From Smithellaceae bacterium (GTDB lineage Bacteria; Desulfobacterota; Syntrophia; Syntrophales; Smithellaceae), in contig JAUYFM010000068.1 in assembly GCA_030690945.1 (NCBI GenBank), forward strand, positions 1-64,000: a stretch of 64,000 nt of DNA. The letters are read 5' to 3'. Position 1 is the stretch's first letter. Each line of letters opens with the position of its first letter. The position numbers and the translations under genes are program-made. The notes below the pieces were generated by a model. The model ran no database searches, had not been told where the DNA came from, and saw nothing but the letters and a program-made list of their open reading frames with translations. Of the stretch, positions 8,489-17,137 are shown one piece after another.

Positions 8489-9216
8489 TTCGTGTAGATG
8501 ATTTAACATTCCGGTACAACGGCCTGGATGTGATCAGCAACATCACCTTTGCCGTAGAAAAGGGGATATATCTGGGCATCGTGGGTCCCAACGGTTCGGG
8601 CAAAAGCACTCTGATTAAAAATATTCTTGGTATTTTACGACCGGAGCAGGGAAGGGTGGAGCTATTCGGCGAGTCCATAAGTCATTTCCGCCAGTGGGAA
8701 AAGATTGGCTATCTGCCGCAGCGGCTCAGTGCTCTGAACACCCATTTTCCCGGCACGGTTGCAGAAATTGTTCAAATGGGTTTGCCGAAAAAAGATCCGG
8801 TAACGCTGAGGCGCACGCTGGAGATGATGGCGATCGGTCATCTGGCCTCGCGTCTGATCGGCGAACTGTCTTATGGCGAACAACAGCGGGCCATGCTGGC
8901 GCGGGCGTTGATAAGACGGCCGGATTTGCTTATTTTTGATGAACCGACCACCGCGCTGGACCCCGAAACCCGGGAAATTTTCTATTCCCTCACCCGGGAG
9001 ATGAGCCGGACGGACGGAACAACCGTTATCCTTGTAACCCATGACATCGGAGCCATCGGTCAATACGCGCAAAATCTTCTTTATCTGGATAAAAAAGTCA
9101 TTTTTTCGGGAACATTCAAGGACTTCTGCGCGTCCGAGGACATGACCGGATTCTTTGGTCCGGCGAGCCAGCATCTCATTTGTCATCAACACGACCAAAT
9201 CGGGAGCAGCGGCTGA
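8479..9216 (+). CDS. znuC: Zinc-type ABC transporter ATP-binding protein
   Basis: This 245-residue ATPase has Walker A GPNGSGKST, signature LSYGEQQR, Walker B LLIFDEPTTALD and the switch histidine in VTHD. It powers metal import through the permease encoded next. The start overlaps the end of znuA by 10 bases, and its stop overlaps the permease start as TGATG, both signs of translational coupling. Confidence 0.9.
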   Translation: MPIIRVDDLTFRYNGLDVISNITFAVEKGIYLGIVGPNGSGKSTLIKNILGILRPEQGRVELFGESISHFRQWEKIGYLPQRLSALNTHFPGTVAEIVQMGLPKKDPVTLRRTLEMMAIGHLASRLIGELSYGEQQRAMLARALIRRPDLLIFDEPTTALDPETREIFYSLTREMSRTDGTTVILVTHDIGAIGQYAQNLLYLDKKVIFSGTFKDFCASEDMTGFFGPASQHLICHQHDQIGSSG

Positions 9217-10043
9217 TGGATTTGCTTGATATCTTCCATTACGGATTTGTTCAACGGGCAATGATCGCGGGTGTTCTGATTGCCGCCGTTTCAGCGCTTT
9301 TGGGTCTGTTTCTCGTCCTGCGGCGTTTCTCTTTGATTGGCGACGGCCTGGCCCATACCACGTTCGGCAGCGTTGCGGTTGTCCTCTTAATCGGCATCAG
9401 TCCCCTTTATGTAACCCTGGCGGCGCTGCCGCTGGTGATGGTTTCCTCTCTGGCCATTTACAAATTAACCTCATCGAGAAAGATAAACGCGGATGCAGCC
9501 ATCGGCATTGTTTCTTCGCTGGGGATTGCGGCAGGTATTATTCTGGCCAGCCTGTCCGGGGGATTCAACGTCGATTTATTCAGCTATCTTTTTGGAAACA
9601 TCCTAACCGTAAATAACACCGAACTGCTCCTTTCTTTTATTGTTTTTTTAATTGTCGTGGCTGCGGTTATTTACTTCTATGACGATCTGTTCGCCGTGAC
9701 CTTTGATCAGGAACTGGCTCAAAGTATGGGCATCAAAACCGGACGGGTCAATGTCATTCTCTTTCTGCTGACAGCCGTTGCCGCTGTGCTGGCCATGAAA
9801 GTTGCCGGCATCATGCTGGTTTCAGCGCTGCTGATTCTGCCCGCGCTCACCGCCCTGCAGCTTTCCCTCAGTTTCCGGACCACGATGATCGCCGCTGTCG
9901 GTTTCGCCGTCGGGGCGGTTCTTTGCGGAATCGTGTTTGCTTTTTTGTTGAATTTACCGGCAGGCGCCATGATCGTTATGTTTAATATCTGCTTTCTTTT
10001 TCTTGTTTTCGCGGCCAAGAAACTCTCTCATCTGCGGAGGTGA
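9216..10043 (+). CDS. znuB: Zinc-type ABC transporter permease
   Basis: This 275-residue ABC-3 family membrane permease has about eight hydrophobic segments. The N-terminal HYGFVQRAMIAGVLIA and RRFSLIGDGLAHTTFGS segments are typical of ZnuB/MntB proteins. The start at 9216 overlaps the stop of znuC (TGATG). The following symporter gene begins three bases after its stop. Confidence 0.9.
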   Translation: MDLLDIFHYGFVQRAMIAGVLIAAVSALLGLFLVLRRFSLIGDGLAHTTFGSVAVVLLIGISPLYVTLAALPLVMVSSLAIYKLTSSRKINADAAIGIVSSLGIAAGIILASLSGGFNVDLFSYLFGNILTVNNTELLLSFIVFLIVVAAVIYFYDDLFAVTFDQELAQSMGIKTGRVNVILFLLTAVAAVLAMKVAGIMLVSALLILPALTALQLSLSFRTTMIAAVGFAVGAVLCGIVFAFLLNLPAGAMIVMFNICFLFLVFAAKKLSHLRR

Positions 10044-10046
10044 AGC

Positions 10047-11000
10047 ATGATGTCGATGATCAAAATTTTTGCAACATTTTCCAATCTGCTTTTTGTTGCC
10101 GCAATTCTTTTGGGTCTTTATTTGCCGCAGGCCGCGCAAGCCGCTTCTGTTCTGATTCTGCCGGCATTGATGATTACGCTCACCGTGGCCTTGCTTCGTT
10201 TTCCCAGTGGTTTTCTCAATGAACCCAGAAGGCTCCTTTCCGGGGCGCTTTGGGGCAACCTGATGAACTACCTGGTTTTGGGAAACCTGATTATCCTGGG
10301 GAGCATTTTTTTAATCCGTGATGAGAAATACTGGATTGGCCTGGTCCTGATCGCCGCCGTTCCTCCCGCGGTAGCCATCCTGCCCCTGAGTGAAAGACTG
10401 CGCGGGGATAAGATGTTGACACTGGCCGGTTTTGCCGGAACTTATCTAGGCGCTCTTATCCTGACTCCCCTGATCGGGGTAGCATTTCTCAAGTTTGTTC
10501 CCATCCATTACGGCAAACTCATGATTCTGGCCGTCACCTTGATCGTGCTGCCGCTTGTTCTGTCCCGTATTGCCGTTGATCGAAAGTGGGATACCCGGAT
10601 TGAACGCCATGAGGGAACCATTTCGGGCGGATGTTTTTTTGTCATTTTTTATGCTCTGGCGGCCAATAACGCGCATCTGATCAGGCAGTGGCCTTTAGAA
10701 ATCATCTTAATTTCCGTCCTTGCTTTGGCCACCGTCTTTTTGATCACTCTCGCTTTGATGCTCATCGGCCGGTTTTACAAAGTGTCCCATTCAACCATTT
10801 CATCGCTTCTGCTTTTAGGCACCATGAAAAATTACGGCCTGGCCGGGGGGATTGCTCTGTATATTTTCAATAATGAAGCCTCTGTGCCCGCTTTAATCTT
10901 TTCTATTTTCATGTTTCTTAACGCCATTTGGCTGAAATTCAGAGCGCGAAATCATGCCCCATCTCCGGCATCAGAGCAGACACCTCCAACTTACATTTGA
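10047..11000 (+). CDS. Bile acid:sodium symporter (BASS) family transporter
   Basis: This 317-residue integral membrane protein has about nine to ten hydrophobic segments and the SBF/BASS-like segments AAVPPAVAILPLSERLRGD and LLLGTMKNYGLAGGIALYI. Family members couple sodium to uptake of organic anions, though many are uncharacterised. GGAGG precedes the start, and it lies directly behind znuB, so it is likely the last gene of the metal-uptake transcript. Whether it shares a function with that operon is unknown. The sodB promoter overlaps its stop codon. Confidence 0.7.
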   Translation: MMSMIKIFATFSNLLFVAAILLGLYLPQAAQAASVLILPALMITLTVALLRFPSGFLNEPRRLLSGALWGNLMNYLVLGNLIILGSIFLIRDEKYWIGLVLIAAVPPAVAILPLSERLRGDKMLTLAGFAGTYLGALILTPLIGVAFLKFVPIHYGKLMILAVTLIVLPLVLSRIAVDRKWDTRIERHEGTISGGCFFVIFYALAANNAHLIRQWPLEIILISVLALATVFLITLALMLIGRFYKVSHSTISSLLLLGTMKNYGLAGGIALYIFNNEASVPALIFSIFMFLNAIWLKFRARNHAPSPASEQTPPTYI

Positions 11001-11025
11001 CAAAATAAATAGGCTTGCCTATACT
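10997..11025 (+). promoter_or_regulatory. Sigma-70 promoter of sodB
   Basis: TTGACA and TATACT are separated by 17 bases, close to the consensus. The -35 element overlaps the stop codon of the symporter gene. The start codon of sodB lies 36 bases past the -10, so sodB probably has its own transcript. Confidence 0.75.
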
Positions 11026-11060
11026 AACCTCTAATAACATTGGAAAGGAGAAAAAACAGT

Positions 11061-11654
11061 ATGGCGATAAACTTATCGGAACTGCCTTACGCGAAAGATG
11101 CGCTAGCCCCATATATCAGCGCGAATACCTTGGAATTTCATTATGGCAAACATCACAAAACGTATGTGGATAACTTAAACAAATTGATTGCCGGAACCGA
11201 TCTGGAGGGAAAGACACTCGAAGAGATCATTATAAATGCCGCAAAAGATCCGGCTAAAGCAGGTACTTTCAACAATGCCGCCCAGGTCTGGAATCATTCT
11301 TTTTACTGGAAATGTCTGAAGCCGCAAGGAGGCGGTGCGCCTACGGGGGCCGTCGCTGCCAAAATTAATGCCGCCTTCGGCAGTTACGACAAATTTGTCG
11401 AAGAGCTTAAAAATGCCGGCGCTACTCAGTTTGGTAGCGGATGGGCGTGGCTGGTTTTAGACGGCAATGATTTAAAAATTACCAAAACGCCGAATGCCGA
11501 CACCCCACTGGCTCACGGACGGAAGGCGCTGCTTACCATCGATGTCTGGGAGCATGCTTATTATCTTGATTATCAAAATCGAAGGCCGGATTATCTCACG
11601 GCGGTCATCCAGAACCTGATTAATTGGGATTTCGTGAATGCCAATTTAGGTTGA
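11061..11654 (+). CDS. sodB: Superoxide dismutase [Fe]
   Basis: This 197-residue cytosolic enzyme dismutates superoxide to oxygen and hydrogen peroxide. Metal ligands are visible in HYGKHHKTYV, the His of WNHSFYW, and the Asp and His of DVWEHAYYLDY. The Gln in AAQVWNHSFYW and the FGSGWAWL segment fit the iron type. The start at 11061 follows AAAGGAG; the upstream in-frame ATG at 11040 has no such site. In an anaerobe this would serve oxygen-stress defence. Confidence 0.95.
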   Translation: MAINLSELPYAKDALAPYISANTLEFHYGKHHKTYVDNLNKLIAGTDLEGKTLEEIIINAAKDPAKAGTFNNAAQVWNHSFYWKCLKPQGGGAPTGAVAAKINAAFGSYDKFVEELKNAGATQFGSGWAWLVLDGNDLKITKTPNADTPLAHGRKALLTIDVWEHAYYLDYQNRRPDYLTAVIQNLINWDFVNANLG

Positions 11655-11718
11655 TGGTTGGCGTTCGCTTTGCGGATTTGACCCATACGGCCACCAGGTT
11701 TGGCCATGAGCAATAACT

Positions 11719-11760
11719 ATATAAAGAAGGGGGCTTGATACCAAGCCCCCTTCTTTATAT
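11719..11760. terminator. Bidirectional terminator between sodB and an HU gene
   Basis: A perfect 19-base-pair stem with a 4-base loop (ATAC) has a GC-rich core, AGGGGGCTTG, flanked by A/T runs on both sides. It lies between the two convergent genes and can serve both strands. Confidence 0.9.
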
Positions 11761-11780
11761 AACAAACACTTGCAGGATTA

Positions 11781-12062
11781 CTATTTATTCTTATCTACTC
11801 GATCTTTGAGTTCTTTGCCTACTTTAAAAAAGGGCAGTTTTTTGGGTTCAACTTTTATTTTTGTACCCGTTTTAGGATTTCTTCCCGTGTAGGAACCATA
11901 TTCTTTAACGACAAAGCTGCCGAATCCCCGAATTTCGATGCGGCCGCCGTTTTTTAACTCATCGGTAAAACCTTTAAAAACAAGGTTAACAACATCAATT
12001 GCTTTTTTTTCCGTTAAATTCAGCTTCTTGCTCAAAGCTTCAATAAGACCGGATTTGTTCAT
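11781..12062 (-). CDS. HU/IHF-family DNA-binding protein (first copy)
   Basis: This 93-residue nucleoid protein has the family hallmark GRNPKTGTKI in the DNA-binding arm and the GFGSFVV core. The sequence IEIRGFGSF is closer to IHF-type subunits than to plain HU, but the distinction is not secure. AAGGAGG precedes the start. It lies 53 bases downstream of rluB on the same strand and may be partly co-transcribed. A second, clearly different paralogue lies at 15469-15741. Confidence 0.9.
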   Translation of the reverse strand: MNKSGLIEALSKKLNLTEKKAIDVVNLVFKGFTDELKNGGRIEIRGFGSFVVKEYGSYTGRNPKTGTKIKVEPKKLPFFKVGKELKDRVDKNK

Positions 12063-12115
12063 ACACCCTCCTTAAGGCTATTTACAGATATAATTGCCTG
12101 ATAATATGATGCTGG

Positions 12116-12901
12116 TCATCTCGCACGTGGGCGACTATTATTTATTTTTAATTGATTGTCAAGAATATTTTTACCTTTTTTGCTCTGTGATTCATCAAGT
12201 AGCTGACGAATTTCCTGGCCGGTCAGAGAGCGCCACTCGCCTTCTCTCAAGCCTTTCAAAGTAATGTTGCCGATGGATTCGCGCACCAGTCGGGTCACTG
12301 GATGGCCGGCCGCTTCAAAACCTCTGCGAATAATCCTGTTTTTGCCCTCGCGCAATGTAAGACTGAGCCAACAGCTTTTATCATTGGTCTTTTCAATTTT
12401 CAGATTCTCAGGTTTGAATACGCCATCCGGCAACGAAACGCCCTTGGTGATTTGTTTAAATTCCTCAGAGCTTAAACGTCCCGAAATCTTTGCCCGGTAG
12501 GTCTTGGGCATCTGGAAACGCGGATGCTGCATTTTTTGCGCAAAGTCCCCGTCATTGGTCAGAAGCAATAGCCCCGCCGAATCATAATCGAGCCTGCCTA
12601 TGGGGTAGACCCTTTCCGGAACATCCCGGACCAGATCAACAACCGTCGGCCTGTTCTGCGGATCGGACATCGCAGTAATATATTCCGCTGGTTTGTGCAA
12701 CGCAATGTAATAGTTAGTTTTTTCAACGGAAATGGTATTGCCGTCAATCCGGATCACATCTTTTTGTGGATCGGCTTTGACGCCCATTTCCCTCACAACC
12801 TCGCCGTTAACGCTAACCCGTCCTGCCGTGATCAGCTTTTCGGCATGACGGCGCGAATCGATGCCGGCGGCGGAGATAATTTTCTGTAAACGTTCTTTCA
12901 T
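12116..12901 (-). CDS. rluB: Ribosomal large subunit pseudouridine synthase, RluB/RsuA family
   Basis: This 261-residue protein has an N-terminal S4 RNA-binding domain (about 1-60, RLQKIISAAGIDSRRHAE) and a catalytic domain with the active-site Asp in GRLDYDSAGLLLLTNDG. It converts a specific uridine of ribosomal RNA to pseudouridine. The start overlaps the scpB stop as ATGA. The basic C-terminal tail (about 235-261) is typically disordered. RluB is favoured by length and by the scpAB neighbourhood, where it is commonly found. Confidence 0.9.
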   Translation of the reverse strand: MKERLQKIISAAGIDSRRHAEKLITAGRVSVNGEVVREMGVKADPQKDVIRIDGNTISVEKTNYYIALHKPAEYITAMSDPQNRPTVVDLVRDVPERVYPIGRLDYDSAGLLLLTNDGDFAQKMQHPRFQMPKTYRAKISGRLSSEEFKQITKGVSLPDGVFKPENLKIEKTNDKSCWLSLTLREGKNRIIRRGFEAAGHPVTRLVRESIGNITLKGLREGEWRSLTGQEIRQLLDESQSKKGKNILDNQLKINNSRPRAR

Positions 12902-13611
12902 GAAGTGGTTTCATCCTCAATTATTTCAGGCTCAAAGGGCTCCTGATTGATGGTTTCCTTTGTTTCGGCTGTTTTCTGGGGTGTTTGTGGTTCTCCGGGC
13001 CGAACTTCATCCAAGATGAAGGATTCCTTGTCCGGTGCTTCCTGCAGGACATCATCGAAATCAATTGCCTCCTGCTCATAGACTTCCTGCTGCTCGGTCA
13101 GCTCCTTCATCTCTCTCATTGTCGGCAGGTCCGCCAGTTCTTTGAGGTTGAAGACTTCCAGGAATTTTTTGGTCGTGCCGTAAATAATAGGTTTGCCCGG
13201 CACATCCTTACGTCCCACGATACGGATCAGTTTCTTTTCCAGAAGGCCCTTAAGCGGCGCGCTGACATCGACGCCGCGAATACTTTCAATTTCCATTTTT
13301 ACAATCGGCTGCCGGTAGGCCACAATGGCCAGTGTTTCCAGCGCCGCCGGAGACAATGACGCAGGCTTCGTGCCTTTGAGTTTCTTGACCCAGGCGGAAT
13401 GCTCCGGTCTTGTGCGAAACTGAAAACCACCCGCGACCTCCTGCACGCATATCCCGCTTTGGCGTTCTTCATATCCAGTGATCAGCTTCTCTAAAGCTTC
13501 CTTGATTTCCGTTTTATCCGCGCCGGTAAGCACGCTACAGATTTTCTCCAGCGCGAGCGGCGATTCCGACGCCAGAATTAAAGCTTCAATAACAGCTGAA
13601 ATATTTTCCAT
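12898..13611 (-). CDS. scpB: Segregation and condensation protein B
   Basis: This 237-residue partner of the SMC-ScpA condensin complex compacts and segregates the chromosome. It has two winged-helix domains (about 1-160) with the typical LSPAALETLAIVAYRQP and IESIRGVD segments. An acidic, low-complexity tail follows after about 165. It begins directly after the scpA stop and overlaps rluB by four bases, so scpA-scpB-rluB form one translationally coupled operon. Confidence 0.93.
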   Translation of the reverse strand: MENISAVIEALILASESPLALEKICSVLTGADKTEIKEALEKLITGYEERQSGICVQEVAGGFQFRTRPEHSAWVKKLKGTKPASLSPAALETLAIVAYRQPIVKMEIESIRGVDVSAPLKGLLEKKLIRIVGRKDVPGKPIIYGTTKKFLEVFNLKELADLPTMREMKELTEQQEVYEQEAIDFDDVLQEAPDKESFILDEVRPGEPQTPQKTAETKETINQEPFEPEIIEDETTS

Positions 13612-14358
13612 TTAAGACTCCACAGCCGGGAATATTCGAATGACGCCAAACGTTGCCGTCTGATAAGCTTTAATCATTCTGAGCTTAATAAGTTCCAGCA
13701 AGGCTAAAAATGTATAAACGACTCGGCGACGATCTTTTCTTTCTCCCAGCAATTCTTCAAAGGTGAGATTTTTTTCGCGCGTCAGGCGCTCCATGACATC
13801 GTTGATAATATCCGTCAGTGACAATTTTTCCAGATCAATCTCCAGCAGCTCTTTTTTATCCAGGCGCGAAACAAGGTGATGAAAGGCTTCAATCAGTTCA
13901 AAAATACTCACTTCCAGCAGCTCATCTTCATCCGCATTTGTTTTTTTTATGTCTTCAGACAAGACGGTGGACCGTTTAAATACATCCCGTTCCAAAAGCG
14001 GTCTTTGCGTCAGTTCTGCGGCTGCGTCCTTGAAAGTCTGATATTCCAGAAGCTGGCGGACCAGCTCGGCGCGCGGATCGTCTTCCAGATCTTCTGCGGA
14101 CGGCTCTTCCGGCACAGGCAGGAGCAAGCGAGACTTGATATGAATCAGGGTGGACGCCATGACCAGATATTCGCCCGCCAGATCCAGATTCAGCGATTTA
14201 ATAATATTCAGATATTCAAGATACTGCTGGGTGATCAGGGCGACGGGAATATTATAAATATCGATTTCATTTTTTTTGATCAGATATAACAGGAGGTCCA
14301 GCGGACCTTCGAAGATATCCAGCTTGATCGCATAATCTGTCGTCTGTTCTTCGTTCAT
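13612..14358 (-). CDS. scpA: Segregation and condensation protein A
   Basis: This 248-residue kleisin bridges SMC heads and binds ScpB. The N-terminal FEGPLDLLLYLIKKNEIDIYN is the family signature, and the C-terminal winged helix (about 170-248) includes FLALLELIKL. Its stop touches the scpB start. trpS lies 8 bases upstream, so transcription probably runs trpS-scpA-scpB-rluB. Confidence 0.93.
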   Translation of the reverse strand: MNEEQTTDYAIKLDIFEGPLDLLLYLIKKNEIDIYNIPVALITQQYLEYLNIIKSLNLDLAGEYLVMASTLIHIKSRLLLPVPEEPSAEDLEDDPRAELVRQLLEYQTFKDAAAELTQRPLLERDVFKRSTVLSEDIKKTNADEDELLEVSIFELIEAFHHLVSRLDKKELLEIDLEKLSLTDIINDVMERLTREKNLTFEELLGERKDRRRVVYTFLALLELIKLRMIKAYQTATFGVIRIFPAVES

Positions 14359-14366
14359 AGAAGTCT

Positions 14367-15356
14367 TTAAATTTTAACGGCCTCGCGAACCTCTTCCATG
14401 GTTTCGCGAGCGATTTTGGTCGCCCGGACGTTGCCGTCCGTTATCATATCATAAATTTCCTGCAGATGGCTCAGATAATAATCCATGCGTTCGTGGACAG
14501 GCGCCAGCGCCTCCTCGATGCGCGCCGCCAGCATTTTTTTGCAATCGATGCAACCGATACCGGCAACGCGGCAGGCCTTGTTGATTTCGGCCACGGTTTC
14601 CCGAGGTGTGTATAATCCATGAAAAGTGAAGACATTGCATATGTCGGGATTCCCCGGATCTTTTTTTCTCATCCGCTGCGGATCGGTAAACATGGAAGCG
14701 ACCTTCTGATGAAGTTCCTTGCCCCGGTCGGACAGATAAATCGAATTATCGTAGGACTTGCTCATTTTTCGGCCGTCGATGCCCAGCAGTTTGGGCACTC
14801 GGGTTAAAAGCGCTTCCGGTACGGGGAACACGTCTTTATAAAGAAAATTGAAACGGCGGGCGATCTCGCGGGTCAGTTCAACATGCGGCAACTGGTCCAC
14901 GCCGACCGGCACGCCATACGCCTTGTACATGATAATATCGGCCGCCTGCAAGACGGGATAGCCCAGGAAACCGAACGTGGATAAGTCTTTCGAAGTCAGT
15001 TCCACCTGCATTTCTTTATAGGTCGGATTGCGTTGCAGCCAGGCCAGCGGCGTAATCATGGAAAGCAGCAAAAATAATTCAGCGTGTTCTTTGACCGCCG
15101 ATTGAACAAACAGCGTGCTTTTGACCGGATCGAGACCGGCGGCCAGCCAGTCGATCACCATACTCACACCATTGTCTTTGATGCATTCCGTCGAACTGTA
15201 TTCACTGGTAATCGCGTGCCAGTCGGCCACGAAGTAAAAACAGTCGTAGTTGCCGCTTTCCTGCAGTTCGACCCAGTTTCCTAAAGCGCCATGTAAATTT
15301 CCCAGATGCAGACGGCCTGTCGGTCTCATCCCGCTGAGAATTCTTTTCCGTGCCAA
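14367..15356 (-). CDS. trpS: Tryptophanyl-tRNA synthetase
   Basis: This 329-residue class I synthetase charges tRNA-Trp. The HIGH-type motif is in GRLHLGNLHGAL and the KMSKS loop in GRKMSKSYDN. I place the start at a TTG codon (15354-15356), giving LARKRILSGMRPTG at the N terminus, because AAGGAG lies 8 bases upstream and homologues begin at this point. A longer frame to 15422 would add residues encoded by a hairpin region. No T-box or trp leader peptide was seen upstream. Confidence 0.92.
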   Translation of the reverse strand: MARKRILSGMRPTGRLHLGNLHGALGNWVELQESGNYDCFYFVADWHAITSEYSSTECIKDNGVSMVIDWLAAGLDPVKSTLFVQSAVKEHAELFLLLSMITPLAWLQRNPTYKEMQVELTSKDLSTFGFLGYPVLQAADIIMYKAYGVPVGVDQLPHVELTREIARRFNFLYKDVFPVPEALLTRVPKLLGIDGRKMSKSYDNSIYLSDRGKELHQKVASMFTDPQRMRKKDPGNPDICNVFTFHGLYTPRETVAEINKACRVAGIGCIDCKKMLAARIEEALAPVHERMDYYLSHLQEIYDMITDGNVRATKIARETMEEVREAVKI

Positions 15357-15402
15357 ATCAAAAGCTCCTTGCCGTTGTCCTTGCTGTTGATGAATAAATG
15401 CA

Positions 15403-15444
15403 CCAAGGCCTCCGATTGTCAAATAAATAATGCGGAGGCCTTGG
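15403..15444 (-). terminator. Terminator-like hairpin after the second HU gene
   Basis: Perfect 12-base arms, CCAAGGCCTCCG and its complement, enclose an 18-base A/T-rich loop. On the minus strand it falls 25 bases after the HU stop and before trpS. The T tail on that side is weak, so termination may be partial. Confidence 0.5.
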
Positions 15445-15468
15445 TTTCAATAAAAGCTTAAAAAAACG

Positions 15469-15741
15469 CTATTTCACTTTGTCGGCCAGAGTCTTGCCGG
15501 CTTTGAATTTAACAACTTTCTTTGCGGGAATCTTAATGGCCTTGCCGGTCTGAGGATTCCTGCCCTCTCTTGCTTTTCTTTTGACGACGGAGAACGTGCC
15601 AAATCCAACCAATCCAAGCCTTCCAGACTTTTTAAGTTCTTTGGTCACTGCCGCGACATACGCATCCAGCGCATCTGCTGCTGCTGCTTTGGTAATACCC
15701 GCCTCGTTTGCCATAACCCCGATCAATTCTGCTTTTGTCAT
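15469..15741 (-). CDS. HU-family DNA-binding protein (second copy)
   Basis: This 90-residue HU-type nucleoid protein has GFGTFSVVKR and EGRNPQTGKAIKIPAKKV, the classic HU DNA-arm signature. The start at 15741 follows AAAGGGGGG; an in-frame ATG at 15759 lies upstream of that site. It is more HU-like than the 93-residue paralogue at 11.8-12.1 kb. Confidence 0.93.
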   Translation of the reverse strand: MTKAELIGVMANEAGITKAAAADALDAYVAAVTKELKKSGRLGLVGFGTFSVVKRKAREGRNPQTGKAIKIPAKKVVKFKAGKTLADKVK

Positions 15742-16209
15742 ACGCCACCCCCCTTTCATGAAATTAAACGTCTAATTTTATAATTCGCCGCTCAGTGCGA
15801 CCCTCATACTGTTCTCCAGTTCTGAACCCCGAACTTGATCATCCTGACAACCATGATAGAATAGACTTTCAGAACCTGTGCCCGATACACCGCAACAATT
15901 TGTTCGACCCGGCTTGTTTCCTCGTTGGACGACGTGTGCGATGCTTCAAACTGGCGCTACGACTAACATGAAAAAAATGAACAATCAAGAAAAAAGTAAC
16001 GGTGTATTATCTTTCCCGGCGCAGTTTTGCCGACCGAAACAATATCGTTTTTCCCGGATAACACGGGGCCCGGGAAAAATTTCAAAACCGGCGCTAAATC
16101 CAGACTGTCCTCTTTGACAAGCGTTGCGCCATGTGCTAGTAGTCCGCACACAATCAGGGGCGGGCCGGAACCTGATCGGACTAACTGAAAGAAAAGGCAC
16201 GGATATTTT
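15742..16209. other. Gene-free divergent intergenic region
   Basis: This 468-base stretch lies between the minus-strand HU gene and the plus-strand UbiA-like gene. I see no credible coding frame; a 79-codon frame at 15878-16117 lacks a ribosome-binding site and protein-like composition. The only element I can support is a promoter-like pair at 16114-16142. Confidence 0.5.
16114..16142 (+). promoter_or_regulatory. Candidate sigma-70 promoter for the UbiA/radical SAM pair
   Basis: A perfect TTGACA and a weaker TAGTAG are separated by 17 bases. It lies 67 bases before the start codon of the prenyltransferase gene. Confidence 0.45.
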
Positions 16210-17130
16210 ATGAAAAACAGTATTAAACAGACGCTGCAAGGCTGGATCATTCTCTCTCGTCCGCCGTTCCATATCGTGGGCCTCCTGCCCTTCCTTCTGG
16301 GCACTTTTCTGGCCTATCAAATAGCCGGCGCCTTTAATCTGGAAGTGTTTATTTTAGGCGTTGCCGGTGTTATGCTGATTATGCTCTCCACGCATCATGC
16401 CGGCGAATACTTTGATCAAAAGGAAGATGCCATTGCCAACCGCCTGCATAAAAACCAGTTTGCCGGCGGCACCCGTGTGATTATCGAAGGTAAAATACCC
16501 CCCCGTGTTGCCCGTTGGACGAGCATTATTGCCTTCCTTATTGCTTTCGTGATCGGCATCGTGCTTCAGTTTGTCTATTTGACAGGTCCCTATACGCTGA
16601 TGCTGGGCTGCCTGGGGGCGTTGCCCGGATTTTTCTACTCCACGGAACCCATCCGGCTGGTTAAGCGGGGCGTGGGCGAAATATTTATCGGTTTTTGTTA
16701 CGGCTGGCTGCCCGTGGCTTCGTCTTATTACATTCAAACCGCCGCAATCGTGCCCATCATACACTGGTTGTGGTTGCCGATCGGCTTCTCCATTTTTAAC
16801 GTTATTCTCCTGAATGAATTTCCCGATTATGAAGCGGATATGGCGGCAGGAAAAAAGAACCTGCTCTACCGGATCGGCAAACAAAAAGGTAAAGTGGTTT
16901 ATATCATTTTTAATCTGCTCACCTGTCTGACCATGCTGGCGTCACCGGGATTCGGGGTTCCTTTGAAAATCATTTATTTTTATCTGCCGTTTGCGGCCAT
17001 CGCGTTGTTTATCGTTTATCAGATATTAACAAACCGCCACGAAGACGCCAAACGGCTGGAAATCTTGTGCGGCTTGAATATTGTCGTGAATGTCGGAACG
17101 TCGTTGGCTTTTATGCTGGCTTTCATTTGA
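16210..17130 (+). CDS. UbiA-family prenyltransferase (MenA-like)
   Basis: This 306-residue membrane protein has about eight to nine hydrophobic segments. The two aspartate-rich motifs of the UbiA superfamily are recognisable: GEYFDQKEDAI (about 66-76) and LNEFPDYEADMAAGKKNL (about 200-217). The family moves prenyl groups onto aromatic acceptors such as quinone precursors or hemes. The acceptor here is unknown; menaquinone-type is the default guess. The radical SAM gene starts 8 bases after its stop, which points to a shared pathway. Confidence 0.8.
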   Translation: MKNSIKQTLQGWIILSRPPFHIVGLLPFLLGTFLAYQIAGAFNLEVFILGVAGVMLIMLSTHHAGEYFDQKEDAIANRLHKNQFAGGTRVIIEGKIPPRVARWTSIIAFLIAFVIGIVLQFVYLTGPYTLMLGCLGALPGFFYSTEPIRLVKRGVGEIFIGFCYGWLPVASSYYIQTAAIVPIIHWLWLPIGFSIFNVILLNEFPDYEADMAAGKKNLLYRIGKQKGKVVYIIFNLLTCLTMLASPGFGVPLKIIYFYLPFAAIALFIVYQILTNRHEDAKRLEILCGLNIVVNVGTSLAFMLAFI

Positions 17131-17137
17131 GAACACG

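Noticed and set aside
15403-15444. trp-type attenuator for trpS
   Set aside because: There is no Trp-rich leader peptide or alternative hairpin; it lies right after the HU gene and is better read as its terminator.
15878-16117. Small plus-strand frame of 79 codons
   Set aside because: It lacks a ribosome-binding site, and its composition is not protein-like.
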